Shown: positions 1 through 39,950, counted from the stretch's first letter. The stretch: DNA of 64,000 nucleotides from Elysia chlorotica (GCA_003991915.1 RQTK01000013.1:529899-593898), one strand, 5' to 3'. Notes: generated by a model not told the origin, from the letters alone. Numbers and translations: made by a program.

Positions 1-154
<154 letters not shown>

Positions 155-318
155 AGCTACTGGTGCTGTTGTCCCGTTTGATACAAAAGGCCTTTATTAC
201 AGGGATGTCTCTCCCTCATTAATTTTCTTATCAACCATTATAGATCCCAGGTGAAAGTATTGATGGTTTTGAAATATGTTTGTTTGTTTTTTTTTCTTTT
301 GTTTTTTTACGTGACCAG

Positions 319-25857
<25,539 letters not shown>

Positions 25858-26232
25858 CGCTTGAGATGGGTTGGTTTTAAATTAGTCGAGGGTTTAAAAT
25901 TAATTATGTCCGGTCTAAATGAAGCTATTTGTATACAGAGAGAGGACACATTAGGCTATAGGTTTTAAATAGAGATATGGTCATGAGTAAAATCCCCAGA
26001 TCAGACGATTCCATACTTCTGAGTCAGAAGCCTCGAGACCGAGTGATAACTATATAATTTATGTCACTTATTTATATTTACCCGAAGTTGACCATTTTGA
26101 TGAGAAAAGGCATCTTATTATCTCCAAAAGTGGAATCTCAAAATTTTAAAAAATGCAAAATCTATGTCACCTATAACTAATGGACCGGGCATGATATTAT
26201 AATATAATGATACTATAATTGATTGCGTTTCT

Positions 26233-26238
26233 AATAAA
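26233..26238 (+). promoter_or_regulatory. Possible polyadenylation signal of the ADAMTS gene
   Basis: AATAAA 376 bases after the stop. A second AATAAA is at 27449-27454. Only transcripts can tell which, if either, is used. Confidence 0.35.
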
Positions 26239-27834
26239 GAACTTTAATTTTACTGGTTTTTTTTTAACAAGAACTCAATATGCCGCGTGTGTAAAACTGT
26301 CTGTATGGTATAAATATTGTAAGGTGAAAACAGGATCATGCAATTTATACAATGTAATAGTACATAATTATTTGTGTATCATGGCTCTAGAGAGATTGTG
26401 TCATTTGTTGTATGAACAAAGGCTGTTACTTTCCAGAACATAATTAAATTATATTTCCGTTAAAAAAGTATAAATTTTATAATAGTAACAATGTGAGACT
26501 TTTAAATGCGTGTCGCTTAGATAAAGGAATTTTCGATAGAGATCAAGAGCAAAGGCAGAATGGAGACGCCAGTTTATTCTAGATAGCCACAAATTAACCA
26601 TTGCTTCCGGAATAATGATAAAAAGACATAACAGAGATTGTATTTGGAAAGGCAACATTTATAGAGCGCACTGTCTTCTTTAGAAGCTCTCATCAAAGTG
26701 GTGGAGCGGAGCGTTTTATTTTGTTCCGCCTGTTCCATATGATTATATCTATTTAAACCATACTTTGAAAACGAGATTTTAAGTGGATATGTTGTGTTTA
26801 TACTGTAACTCATAATTGTTATGATTGCGTTAAGTTTCATACAGCTTTTGCATATTTGTGATAATGCTCATAGAGTTCTATAAACTTTAGTTCCTACCTC
26901 TACTAAGATAGACTTTGGTAAAAATTGCTCAGAATGTTTATCTTATAAAATATCATTATCATTTCTCTGTGATTTTAGAGCAAGCAATTCATCTTATCTC
27001 AACGATTAATGTAATTGTCTCTCTTCATTTTTTTTTTTATAAATTTGAATAATGAATTGCGTTCGAGCTGCATCTCAAAATTTGATTTTAAATCAAACTC
27101 TTTAGTAATTTTGGTTACATTATAGTGCAACAATTTGTCATTAAAGTCGTGTTAATTTGATTTTTGAAAGTATTGTGATTTTAATTCAAATAGATCTTAA
27201 TCTGCTCTATAAGATTATGTGTGAGAACAGAGTGCAAAAGCCTTTGTCATATCTGTGAAGCAGAACAGTTTATATAGATTAAATTCATTTAATTTTTTTT
27301 TTTTAACAACTCATTATTGTCATAGACAGAAAATACTTTTGGAGTCTTTGATCTCTACTTCTCATTCAATCATACCGATCTGTATGTATTTGCTTTTTTA
27401 GGCACAACATGTACATTATGTCATACATTTCATGATATTGATTTATGAAATAAACGATTACACTAAAACACTTAGCATTTGATATTCGTTTTTCTTTCAT
27501 TGATGGGTCTATTCAAGAAAACAAAGAAGGAGAAAAAGTTGAAAGAAAAAACTACTAGGAGAAAAAGGCGAAAAAAATGACATGGTGTAAAGAAGGAAAC
27601 GCATAATATATGAAGATTAGCATGAAAGAATAGACGAGGACCAAAACACCAAACACAGTTATATTTAGTTTTAACATTGGAATACAGTTATAATAAAATC
27701 TATAGCACAAAAATTCACAACCCCTTATCGGAATAGTCCAAAACAAAAAGACATCAAAATGGTTCCATTGTGTTAATTGGTATACACTGGATTTGGCCTT
27801 GACTTGAAAAAAGGGACCTCGTTTTAGGTCAATA

Positions 27835-28215
27835 TTTTAATACAATTCACGTAGCCTTGAACACACTACATGTATCTTGTCAAAATTAACAAAATGACGA
27901 ATACTAGAAATCTTTGAAGAAACGCAATAATATAACTTCTTTTTTTAAACCCTGTCTGAGGGTTAAGAATACAACTTAAGAACGTCAAAACCTAAATCAA
28001 TACTTGACAATAAATCTAGATTGACGTTCATTGCGACAAGATGTTACAACACGAACAGAGGTATAAACACTCCTCTCTCTACAAAAAAACAAAACAAAAC
28101 AAAACAAACATCATCCTTCTACCGCGTTCTGATCTTATACATACAAAAGGCACAGATCTAGAAATCTCTAACATAACGGCGGCTCGTGCTTTCAAAAACA
28201 ACTCGGGCAAAGCGG
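27835..28215 (+). repeat. Dispersed non-coding repeat, copy 2 (partial)
   Basis: Shares with copies 1 and 3 the pieces TGTCAAAATTAACAAAATG, CGAATACTAGAAATC, TCAATACTTGACAATAAATC and GCGACAAGATGTTACAACA. The right part is lost or diverged. Confidence 0.65.
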
Positions 28216-28247
28216 CAGTTTCACTGCACTAATTACTTTTTTTTAAA

Positions 28248-28336
28248 ATAATAATAATAATAATAATAATAATACATAACAAAAGTAAGGATATTAGCCT
28301 ACACTAAAAGGTTGTAATGTAATAATTTCCTGCAAG

Positions 28337-28425
<89 letters not shown>
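28248..28425. repeat. ATA microsatellites
   Basis: Two AAT/ATA triplet runs, 28248-28275 and 28337-28425. Confidence 0.95.
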
Positions 28426-28426
<1 letters not shown>

Positions 28427-29547
28427 TTCCTTACTTATTTGTGATGGCGGTGTTGATCTTTCTATTACTTATACAACAGCTAAGCTCGACGGGACTTTAA
28501 AGCAGAAAACGTGTCTTTGACTCTTCAAATGAAGTTTGGATACCCAGCGATAAATTCCTTGTGTGTTGATAATACAGTCAGTGCATCATTCCGGTCTTGA
28601 CCCATGGTGCAAAGTACTGTTTAAAACATGTCTCTGCCTCTGACGATGATACTGGTTGCAAAAACAAAAGTAACTTTCAAATGTATTCACCAGATTTGAT
28701 TGTCTGATTGTTTCATAAATTATATGAAAATGGTGGTAACATCTTTCATGTCCGAAAGAGTGAATGTGTGTGAGGTGGGGTTGTGGAATGTTGGATAGAC
28801 GGCAGGACTAATTTTTCTCAGATGCCAGTAAATGACACCACCTTGGCCCATCCCACTGTGGCTTGTCTTACAGAGACATTCTTCAGACATAGTGTATTGT
28901 CTGTTTGCACTTATGTTAAAGTGTATTTGAGTTCATAGCTGGTTTTAAACTTTTAGGATAAAAACAATCAATATAATGATTGTATTATTAATCTGTGGCC
29001 TATATATGCATGTTAACATCAAATTGACTACCAGACATTTGCTAGAATCGATGTAGAGACTAATAGTTATTATATATATAAATATAAAGAAGTTGGTTTA
29101 AATATCAGAAAAATTATCCAAGTCGGGCTTGCTCCGCTTATTATAAAGACAAGAAAAGCGTTAGGGTGAAAGAAATAACTCAAGGGCGTTGGGCAAAGTC
29201 AAATTAGCCCGTCTTGTTGAAATAAGACTTTACTCAGCACTGCCATGTTGGAACTCGGAAATAATGTGCCGCTGCTAGGCCTTAGCCGTCTAGAACACAG
29301 AAGGACGTGGCTAGGCGCGCACTGATGTAAACCACGTCGGGCCTGGAAAGACTGGTCTATGATCTATGCTTTAATCTCTTTTAGGTTTAGATTCTGGAGG
29401 ATACATTTCTTATTGATTTATTTCTCTGATTATGTACATTGTATTTTTCTAAACAACCCCTTTCCTTTTAGCGGACAAGTCGAGCCCTGCCCACCCTTCC
29501 CATGGATACCAGCTGCGCGTGTCTCTAAGCCTTTCTAGCTAATTCGA

Positions 29548-29922
29548 GAATGGTGGAGAACAGCATCTAACCCACATAATTATTCAACTTCTGATGCTAG
29601 CATTTTAGTAGCATACAACAACATATGGCTGTTAATAGAACCCTGTGAGTACAACTAAACAATGTCACACCGGTGCAAAAGAACGTGACGATTAGGTTTA
29701 TAAAAAAAAAAAAAAAAAAAAAAAAAAGGAAAAAAAAGAATGGTGGAGACCAGCCTCTAGCCCACATAATTATTCAACTTCTGATGCTAGCATTTTAGTA
29801 GCATAAGACAACATATGGCTGTTAATAGAACCCTGTGAGTACAACTAAACAATGTCACACCGGTGCAAAAGAACGTGACGATTAGGTTTAAAAAAAAAAA
29901 AAAAAAAAAAAAAAACAGGAAG
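29548..29922 (+). repeat. Recent 190-base tandem duplication, each unit ending in poly(A)
   Basis: Units 29548-29737 and 29738-29922 run from GAATGGTGGAGA to GTGACGATTAGGTTTA and a long A tract. They differ at only a few positions, so the event is young. No coding potential. Confidence 0.9.
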
Positions 29923-30137
29923 AAAGAACATTTGTGTTAATGTTCACCTGGATGTTTTAACACTAATGGCTCAATAATTATAACAACTAAGTTCTAAACT
30001 AAACAAAAAAATGTTTTAATGGAATGTCATTGGGGTAATTTAATTTTTTATGACAAATTATATAGATAAATAATATTCAAAAGCGTAAATGGGCTAGATG
30101 GGGTGATCAATAACTACACGCTGCATTATTCTTTCTT

Positions 30138-30293
<156 letters not shown>

Positions 30294-31196
30294 CCCTCTC
30301 TTCACTCTGTTTTAATTCTTTGTGTGATTGTTATAGATGTACAAGAGTCCACATCAACTTTTTCCATTTAAATCTCGATATCACTACTGAAGAGAAATAA
30401 ACCCTTTTCAGAGCAAGCTATAAGCATCAGAAATATTACCGTGTACAAGTGTTCTCTTGTGTTTTCTGAGCCCTCTGGGGTCTGAGGGTAGGGCTGGTAC
30501 AAAAGAAACCTAACTGCTGTTTCTCTTCAAGTCCCTGAGAAGATTGGCAGTTTTGCTTGGATTAGTTATAGATTTTCAATCATGCGGCTCTGCGACACGG
30601 CTTTCAAACACTTTGGGATAAGATGCAGGATAAAAGCCTTATAAAAGACGCAGTTCTTGTTCTATTGATTAAAACTCACCGTTGGCTTTTTTAAGTTCTT
30701 GCCAACCAGAAATTCAAGACTTTGTCCACACGGCAGTCAGAGAGGCACAAATGAAAATGGATGAGTTCCAAACATCCTCGCCGCTAATGTTGCTGTAATT
30801 AAACTGAAAACTCCTCGCTCGTGATCATCACTATGTTTATTAGTCTGTAAACTGAGGCGAGATTAAAGACACGCCATAAGTGAGAACAAAGTTGCATGAT
30901 TATCAATAGATCAGATTCATGCGTCTCCGAATTAGAATTTGGCAAGATTCGGGAAATAGAATCATTAGACGGTAAGAAGTGCACGTTAGATTTCACTTTG
31001 ATGTTGGAAACAATTAATTGTATTCTCTACACTCTGTATCGTGATAACAATATAGCCGCTAAACGTAACTGCATTCTTGAAAACTCCACGTTTTTCGTCA
31101 ATGAAAAAGATAATTGTGCCCTCCATCCACAGAAAAAAAAGATAATTATGCATTCCATCCACAGAGCCCACAACAACCTACCACCACAAAATCAAC

Positions 31197-31382
31197 ATGG
31201 TGTCGTTTTTCCAAGCGGAGGGGGCAGATTTGAAGCAAAATGGTGAGAGTAAAACCAAAAGTAGAAAGAAACGAAACTTAAAGGACGTCGCTGTTGCTGT
31301 TAAGGAGAGAGTAGCGCACACGGAAAACGGCCAGGACGGGCCAGTGTGTCTCATGAGACACAGTCCATTCTGGATCCACAAG
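31197..31382 (+). CDS. Alternative first coding exon A of an unidentified gene
   Basis: ATG after AATCAAC with an in-frame TAA 54 bases upstream (31143). It encodes 62 residues, lysine- and arginine-rich (SRKKRN), and ends VCLMRHSPFWIHK at a phase-0 donor GTAAGT. The last 15 residues match those of exons B, C and D. No downstream partner exon is seen before exon B. I read it as one of several alternative starts of a gene continuing right of the window; a separate tandem gene with lost exons is the other option. Gene family not recognised. No signal peptide or membrane segment, so this N terminus looks cytosolic. Confidence 0.65.
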
Positions 31383-31519
31383 GTAAGTTCAGCATTTCCG
31401 TCAAGAGTTGGCCTAATAGAGTTTTCACAATTCAACTATGCGACTAACGTATTCAAATAATTATGGCTTACAGAATTCAAAAGTAACATATTGTGGTATG
31501 TGTGTTTCCAATGCAAGCA

Positions 31520-31705
31520 AAAACTGGGTTCCCAACCACTTGGTCCGGTTCGAGCCCACTGTTAGGTGGAAGTTATTTTTCGGATTTTGCTCCCTTCAGG
31601 TTCATTTGGTATCAGCATAGTGTGACTGGCTGAGACAGGAGTCATGGTATCCCAAAACTGTCTTATGTGTGGAAGCACGTAACTTTCCATAAGTTGTCTT
31701 GGTAT
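31520..31705 (+). mobile_element. Diverged SINE copy
   Basis: B-box-like GGTTCGAGCC, then GTGTGACTGGCTGAGACAGG and TGTGTGGAAGCACGTAA. Older than the copies at 13779 and 57886; the 3' end has decayed. Confidence 0.7.
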
Positions 31706-32183
31706 CCGGCGATGCGTGGTATTCTCCTTTGGAATCTATGAGAAGTTTAACTAGGAGATATTATCGTATCTCCTACAAAGGACTTGGGGTCGGGCGTTCG
31801 TGGCGAGCGCGCAATGAGGATGGTGCAAGGAAGGCTTGGATCAAACCGTGCACTGACATTTTGCTATTGGGTCGCTTGATATTTAGCAAGCACTCATACG
31901 TCGTCTAACAGAAATTCAGCGTATCTTCCTCAAACAGGAACACGCCAAGTGAATGAGTATTGTTAGCTCACTTTGCGGACGAGGTGACGGTTGTTGTCAC
32001 CACAGTTGCCATGACCGTTGAGTTCAAAGGCATGCGGAGACACATACTTGCACATTTCTAAATACGATGTCTATGGTGCAACAACAAGTGAAATCGCATA
32101 TATTTAATTGAAAAGTGTTATTGGCTGTCTTTTTTGTTAACAAAATGTTGGAAATGTTGGTCTCATAAACTCATTTTTTCGTT

Positions 32184-32184
32184 G

Positions 32185-32255
<71 letters not shown>

Positions 32256-32271
32256 TACTACTACTACTATT
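32184..32271. repeat. TTA then CTA repeat
   Basis: Pure TTA triplets, then a short CTA run, then a diffuse ATT/ACC-rich region to about 32520. Confidence 0.95.
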
Positions 32272-34745
32272 TTTATTGTACCAGTGTTATCATCCTCACC
32301 ACTGTCACCGTTTTTATTATTATGATTTAATATTACTATTGTTATTGTTATCACCATCACTATCATTATTATCATTACTACTATTACCATTGTTATTATC
32401 ACCATCACTTCACCATAATTGTCATTACGACTATTACTATTATTGTAAATGCTACGACCACAACCATTATTACTGCCCTTACCACACTGCTAACATTATT
32501 ATCATCATTGTTTATTATAAAATGACACTATAGATTGATACTAGTGTCACTATTAATATTGCGGCCATTGCTGTTCCTTTCATCAATACTATTTTTTCTC
32601 TCTCTATCTTTGTTATCTTATCTTTTTTTAGAGTACAATTGTTATCGCCATAATTAGATCTACCTTTATTTTCAATATTTCTGCTATATTTAAAGTTTCC
32701 GTCGTCAAGTCGAAGAAAGAAAAAAGAGGCGGATGTTGTAATTTTCGGCATTTTGTCATGGAAATTTGCTTTATGTTGACATGCCTCCTGTGGACGAGCG
32801 CCTCTTAATTTGCACTGACAAAATCTAGTTGTGGTAACGATAATGGCAGACTTTTGAATCTTCTTTGCGCAGAGGTAAAACGTTTCTGCGCATCATAATA
32901 TTATTATGATGACAATTTTAAGGTGTAAACATTATGATGGCCATGAGTGTAATTGAATATGACAGTTCTAATAAAAAATAAATAACTATATATTAGGTTA
33001 GTCATGTTACCCTTATTTATGCTTCTACTAAATGTCTAGATCTAATCTAGTTCTAGATTATAATCTAAGAGTAATATTGTTGTTCATGTACCTTTTACAT
33101 ATCTTACTTACCAGTCCGGAAGTTGTGTATGGTCGCCGAAAATAGACCAACAATCTTAAACACGTCACCACTATAAATAGATTGGCCTACTTCAATGGGA
33201 TAAATAGTGGTTTTGTCCTGTGGACACACTGACCGGTTGAGAGGGTGGGTATGGGGGTGGCCAGGATCTATGGCTTCATTGTGGCGGGTCAACTTCACTC
33301 CTCTAGTTTTTAGCTGGATGTTATGTGTCTTGCTTTTGACCTACTCTTGTCCCTTGAACTATTTATACACTGTATTAGCAGAGAGGGTGAAATAGTGAGA
33401 TGTTTCACAGGGGAGAATTCTGCCTATATGGATAAGGATAACTCAGGCGGTTCCTTCCTTCTTCAAACTTTAGCAAAAACTCAGTCTGAACAATACTCAA
33501 CCTGAGTCAACCGCCTTAAATTTCACGAAAGAAATAGATCGAGCACGAGTCACGCTAGCTCCCCGTATCAATAACATTGTAAGCTCTTTTTGTAAAACGT
33601 CTCGATAAAATTTATTTTCATTATTACCATTCCCCCACCAATCGGATTTTCATGTAGAATCTGATAAGACTATGGCATAGATTCACGACTGTACCAATAT
33701 CAGGCTAGGTATAGATAGAATAATGGGCAGAGAGCCTAAATTCAGACATAAACAAAGCGCTTGACTATAAACAGATAATGGATCCCTCCGCGCGCAGGTA
33801 GAGGCTATAGTTGTGGGTGCCGGGTAAGTCCCTTTCGCTCCACTGCTTAATAGACTGATAGCCTAATTGTACCTGTGCCGTGAAAACACCATCAATCACT
33901 GAAGTTCCAACCGACAGACCGGTGTGATTCATATTTCGCTTGACACTATTTTAAGTACGCAAAGAGTGTGCGTTTGATTTTCTGAAGTTGTATGTGCCTC
34001 CCCGTATTCTACCGGTTTCATATATGGAATTCCGTTTTCACTTATTTTTAAAAGTCATCCAGAAATACGGTATTTAATTTTTCCAGTTCTGGTGTTATAT
34101 TTGGCTACAGTGTCAAGAATCACGAAAGGACGTTTATATATGAAGTAAGCAGTTAGTTTAAGTGTGATTTTAATCCTTCTATGTGTGTGTGTGTGAGAGA
34201 GAGAAAGAGATAGAGAGAGGGAGAGAGAGAGAGAGACAGAGAGACAGAGAGACAGAGTGAGAAAGAGAGAGGGGGGCGGGGAAGGGAGGGAGCACAGTAT
34301 TATGAAACTCCAATTACTCTTGGGGGAGGGTATAAAATTACGTGAAGTGAAGTTAAAAATCAACAGAGATATAATTGATAGGTTGGTGAATGGCTAGGCG
34401 AATGCATACTTTAAACATCAATTTACAAAAGGAACAAGTGTCTCAAATTTGAAAAATAATAAAACAAATTTATTTTAAAAAGAATTTATTTGAACATTTC
34501 CTATAATTTTGTGAATATGTTTCCAGCAATTTTTAACGTTTATAGATTCGCTATAATTGTGGAACACTTTTTTTTTAAATATACATATAATCGTGAAGTA
34601 TTCTCGTTTTGAAAAATTCTTTTGCGTGACACATAGTTTTATATCTGAACAATTAAACAGCAGAGACATGAATGAAGTTCAAGTAAGATTTTATAATGAG
34701 TGAAATTTGATGGACGTTTGGCATTGTAGTTTGTAATAATTTACT

Positions 34746-34952
34746 ATGAACTGGTCAGCTTGGCATACTTCAAAAGTTGGGGCCCATCAAGATGAAAGAA
34801 TGAAAATACCCAAGACAGAGGAGAACAAGGAGATGAAGCAACAGCAAAACAGCAAGAATAAGAAACATTTAGAAGAATGGGACCTCAAGAACATTGTTGA
34901 CTCTTCCACCGGTGTTGTTTATATGACACAAAATCCATTCAGATTGCACAGG
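34746..34952 (+). CDS. Alternative first coding exon B of an unidentified gene
   Basis: ATG with an in-frame TAA six bases before it (TAA at 34737). It encodes 69 residues, highly charged and rich in Lys, Glu and Gln, ending VVYMTQNPFRLHR at a phase-0 donor GTAGGT. This aligns without gaps to the ends of exons A, C and D at Met, Pro, Phe, Ile/Leu and a final Lys/Arg. It is the most diverged of the four. No signal peptide or membrane segment. Confidence 0.6.
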
Positions 34953-35667
34953 GTAGGTGCTGTTTGTATGTTGTTTTTTCAATTTTGTTACCTATAATAC
35001 ATGGCAGCCAGTAATGACGGTCTCGATGGTTTTGGTCATATCATTTTAAAAGTCACAACCAAATCTGATTAGTTCAGATTTTGTGGTAGTCCATCGTCTC
35101 CCATGGTGATTTCATGTGCGTCTTCACTGGGAGTGGGTTTTTAGAACAAAAACAACATTGCATTTGCCTTCTAGTTCTAATTATTGTGCATAATATGTAA
35201 GATATAAAGTACTTAGTTCATTGTTACCATGGCACTGCTCTTGTGGTTTCAAATCAAAGTCCTTTTGTTTCCTTTCGAATGATGTGTTTTTAAAGGCATT
35301 GATGAGCGTTTTAGAGATCGGATAGGAAGGAAGCTTTTCCAAGTTTTATTTATGATTGTCCGAGATCATTTTCAACAAGATTTATATCTTGATTAAAAAG
35401 CCGGAAAATGTAATCTGTAACTAAAATAAGTTTACTGAACCTTTTGTAGAGTTTTACATTTCACACTTCACAGGCTTAACTAAAAATGATCTGTCTAAAT
35501 TATTCTACCCTCGATTTTCTTAAATAATAAATGCCAAAGTTATTTGCACTTAGATAGTAAAATGCAGGCTTTAATGTGTACCTAATCGTCAATTTATGCA
35601 CTTCTTTAAAAAAGGATAACTTTTTTCTTTCATTAATTTGTTGTGGTTGAACTAAAGGAAGCCGTAA

Positions 35668-36015
<348 letters not shown>

Positions 36016-36491
36016 GATGGCGAGGATGATGACGATGAAAGTGATGGAGGTAAAAATAATAACTCTTAACATCAACATGGATGCCGTAGTTATTTTACAA
36101 AGGGATTAGTCGAAATTGAAAACGATTGCCGTGGGAATTTCACTGTTACAGCAAGGCTGTCAATATTAGGTAATGATCCCTTAATCACAGCCAATTTCCG
36201 CCCCTGGATTATCGAGTATTATAACCAACTGCAAGAAAGTCTGCCGGCATAGGAATGGTGAAATCATGTTACCACCCAGTCATCGTGTGTACCTAGCACA
36301 CATTTCACCTGCGTTATTTTAAAATTTAGCGTTCCCGTGGTTTCTAGTTGGTGTTATGGCTATAAAGAAACCTGCTCTTGCTTCTGGCGTATTCCCGTCT
36401 TTTGAACTTCCTAATTTAGACCTATTTGCTCCCACTTTGGGTCCACGCATTCTCTTGCCCAACCCGGGATCCTGTTCTTAGAAATATTCGA

Positions 36492-36645
36492 TCAATGGAT
36501 ATCACTCAGTCGGTAGAGCGAAGAGAATTCTAATTAGATGTCCCTGGTTCGATTCTCAGACAGCCCACCTTGGCTCCTATTGTCTGGATCAGTTTGAGCA
36601 CAGTGTGATCAGCTTAGTTTTTGGCATCCTTTATTGGGGTCACCA
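36492..36645 (+). mobile_element. Old tRNA-headed SINE with a different head
   Basis: A box in TCACTCAGTCGGTAGAGCG and B box GGTTCGATTC, followed by a body (CAGTGTGATCAGCTTAG) that resembles the core of the SINE at 13779. The head differs, nearer to the usual TAGCTCAGTCGGTAGAGC tRNA type. Not a tRNA gene: no proper stem pairing at the 3' side. Confidence 0.65.
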
Positions 36646-37304
36646 GAGACGATACACCTAAGATACGCTAGAGGAGAGAGAGATAAAGAGAGAGAGAGCG
36701 AGGGAGAAAGAGAGAGAGTAGCGATTAAAACCCACTTCATCCTGATATTAAAGTGGAAATTTCGATGTCCTTTTTTAGGTAAGATCTAAAGCAATAAATA
36801 TCAAGTACGCCATAAAAAACAAGAGTTATAACCATCTCCTTTAAATACAACCCTAATCAAAGTTGCTCCTATATAATTAAATCTATACGTTTAACCCTAC
36901 TATAATCGTTGAGGGGGTGGTGAAGCATAAGTAAAATGTAGCGTTGCTGGAGAGAAAAGGGCTGTTTTGCATATCAGCTATGTATCTAAAAGAAACGTTG
37001 AATTTTTATAGCCGATGCGAGTGTTACGATCGTCATAATATTAATGTGGACTTTACCAGGAAGGAATTTACAACTTTTGGTGATATAGCTTTTTCGGCCT
37101 AGGGTCCACCCATATGGAATTCCCTTCATAGGAAAGAGACATGGACAAAAGTATTATTTGCGAATTTTGACAAACAAAACCATTATTTACAAAACCTGAA
37201 AACAAAATCTTTGTGTACAAATCCTGAAAACAGAAACAGATCATATACAAATCCTGAAAAGTAGTCAATTAAAATATAATAATAAATAAAGACCATTGTA
37301 AATT

Positions 37305-39760
37305 TTACAATGGTAAGTTAGTTTGCTCCCTAACTTGAGAGCGTTTACTGAAGAACTTCAGGGTAGACCACATTTCTTGTTGAGCCTTCTGCAGCAAGAG
37401 TGAAGAGTGATCGCTGACATCCTGTTCTTTAAAGTGCCACATACAGCATTCCGTGAGCGAAAACTGGATGCCTAATGTCAGTTCCAAGTGTCTTAAACGT
37501 TTGCCATGTGCCTCCCTAGCATAAGCTCTACTGGAAATTTTCACAAACAGAGCATTTGTAATTGATTTAGTGACATTGCATCTGGTGCCGTTCTTCAATT
37601 TAGGAGGGTTCAAAGAACGCATTATCATAACTGGCATTCCAGTCTTGATGCACAGCCTGTGTGATGGAAGTCCATAAATTTCAATAGTATTCAAAAACTC
37701 TATGGGGTAATGTCCAGCTTCCTCTTTTGTTGTCGTACTGTTTACAGATGTGTATGATGAAGACTGACACGGCATTCTATCTAACATTTCCTGATTTATT
37801 TTTTGAACAGAATCGTTCATTGGTGCCACAACAGCCAATAAGAATTTTGATATCTTTTCTCAAAGTCTGGAATAACAAAGTGAAGTAGCACGGTGATGTT
37901 TCGAGCTTCAGTTCGAAATCCAGACAGTGATATGATATCTGGGGCCTGTACAACTGGATAGGATAAGTTGCACCTCATGTTCCTGGTCTCCAAACAGTGT
38001 GCGCTATTATAAATTATTTCTTGTTAACTTGTAGATGTTGACGTGTTGCTACCTGTCTGAAATCTCCACACAGCAAAGTTGTAATGCCTCCCATTGGGAC
38101 ATTGTCCCCCCAATGTCTTGTATAGATCTGTTTAAGGCTTCATACAATAACATATGACTCGTAGGTGCCTCATCTATAATGATGGCGCTGCATTCTTGAA
38201 TAAGCCTGGCGAGAGAAGATCCTTTCTTTGTAGAGCAATGTGGCAAATCACAGCTGGTCCGGTTTAATGCGACCTTAAAAAGTGTTGTGTGTTGTTCTCC
38301 ATCCAGGAAGACCACTGCTGGCTGTTGCAATGGACATTTTTTGATGTGATCTAATGGATGCCAGAAATGTTTTTCTTGCACAGCCACATTTCTGGTGCGT
38401 ACAGAAAATATAAGTGGCCAGTCGCGCCTCAGGCATCATTAACAATTTCATCATGAATTATATTTTGTTCAGCCGTAAGAAAACGTATTATTTGTGACTG
38501 ATGGATCTTGGTCAGTGACACTGTAGGACTTTTCTCTTTGGTATGCTCAAAATCATCACAGATACTGTCTCTATGAAGCAACCAAAGCCGATTGAGGTCA
38601 CTCAGGTCACAGTGTACTAAAACCACAGCAAACAAATTTCTCATTTGAAAACATTGCAAACCATTGGAAGCCTCAAACAAAGTCTAATGATGTGCATTGT
38701 TATTGGTCAGTAGTACGAATAGCAAACATGCTTCTCGGTAAGTTGACAAACCTGTTCATTCGCTGTTCGAAGATCTTCAAAACTTACTGGCCCTCTTTTG
38801 TGATGAAGGAGTAGTCGTATATAATTATAGTAGCATTCACCTTGGCGTGGACTTACGGTGTAGACTCTTCCAACTGCTGGAGCTTCATAAACTTCCCCAT
38901 TAGCTGCTTTTACCTAAGTCCCTCTTCGCCTTTGTGTCCATTGTTATTGCTCCATGTGTAAAACTGAGGAACATAAACGTACAGAAGGGAGACATCAAGC
39001 TCATCAGTCGCACACAAAGCAAAATATGCAGTCAAATGTTTTTGCTGGTGGATCTGCTATCGCTCTTTCATGTACATTTTCTTCAGTGAAATAGACACGT
39101 TGCCCATTTAAGGTAAATGGCGAGTTGCAAGACTGGTAGGAAACGTTCATGCATAGGCATGTGGAAAAATTCTCTACACTGCTTATGTCGAGCCTATATA
39201 CCGTGGATTTACATAATCCTTAACTTCTTCAATTGGGTGCTCCACTCTGTCTATCACTTGAAATGTGACCTGACCTGATCCTTAAAAACTTTAGAACATA
39301 CTTTATGCTATTGAGGGAGCTGCAAACGTCCATATTGAGATGACAGTTTCACTGTCGAAGCAGCCATGGATGATAGGGTAGTACCCAGCTATTGTCGATA
39401 GTACTGTTGTTTTCATAGTTCCCATTTCGAAGCTGTATCACAACAGACGTTCATCCATCATTTGGGTGCATTCTCTCATACTTGGGATACGAATCTAATC
39501 CAAATTTCTGTTTCTTGTATGATGGGTTTGGGAAATCCCTTTGAACAAACACCATTCCTCATACAGGGTGCATGAGCATGGTCCATAAAATTAATCATAT
39601 TGGTAGTTACTATGTTGAACAGTTCTGGATCCGGGTTCTTTTTCGGAATTTCTGCACCCACAGTTCTGTGCCTTGTCTGATTGCTGCATTTCTGGTGAGC
39701 CATAATAAAATGTGCGAATGAGGCCGTCCACTTCTCAAATTTTCATAACTCGTAACTTCC
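37305..39760 (-). mobile_element. Decayed Helitron (Rep-helicase fragments)
   Basis: Read on the minus strand: a Rep part at 39703-39476 (GAEIPKKNPDPELF and PCMRNGVCSKGFPKP), then 38680-38429 (MRNLFAVVLVHC, LWLLHRDSI), then PIF1-type helicase pieces at 38387-38049 (VVFLDGEQHTT, AIIIDEAPTSHMLLYEAL with the Walker B DEAP) and 37838-37305 (APMNDSVQKIN, YPIEFLNT, GLPSHRLCIKTGMPVMIMR, NGTR). These pieces are in order but in different frames with stops between them. The HUH histidines and Walker A segment are not visible, and no clear Helitron ends (5' TC, 3' hairpin plus CTRR) were found. The copy cannot move by itself. Edges approximate. Confidence 0.82.
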
Positions 39761-39944
39761 GGTAGTCGTGGTGAAAATAAGATCGATTGTTAATTACGGT
39801 TGATTAAAAAAAATCAATTGAAACTAAAGTAATGACCAACCAAGTAACAGTTCCATATTAGCAGTTTCTAATACTATATTTTTTAATCCATGCTTCTCTC
39901 AGTTTGATAAACGTGCGTAGCATTATTATATATTTTTATTATTA

Positions 39945-39950
39945 TTATCA

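Noticed and set aside
30896-31246. 116-residue frame overlapping exon A in another frame
   Set aside because: No features, mostly upstream AT-rich sequence, and no donor in a useful phase. Exon A has the conserved ending.
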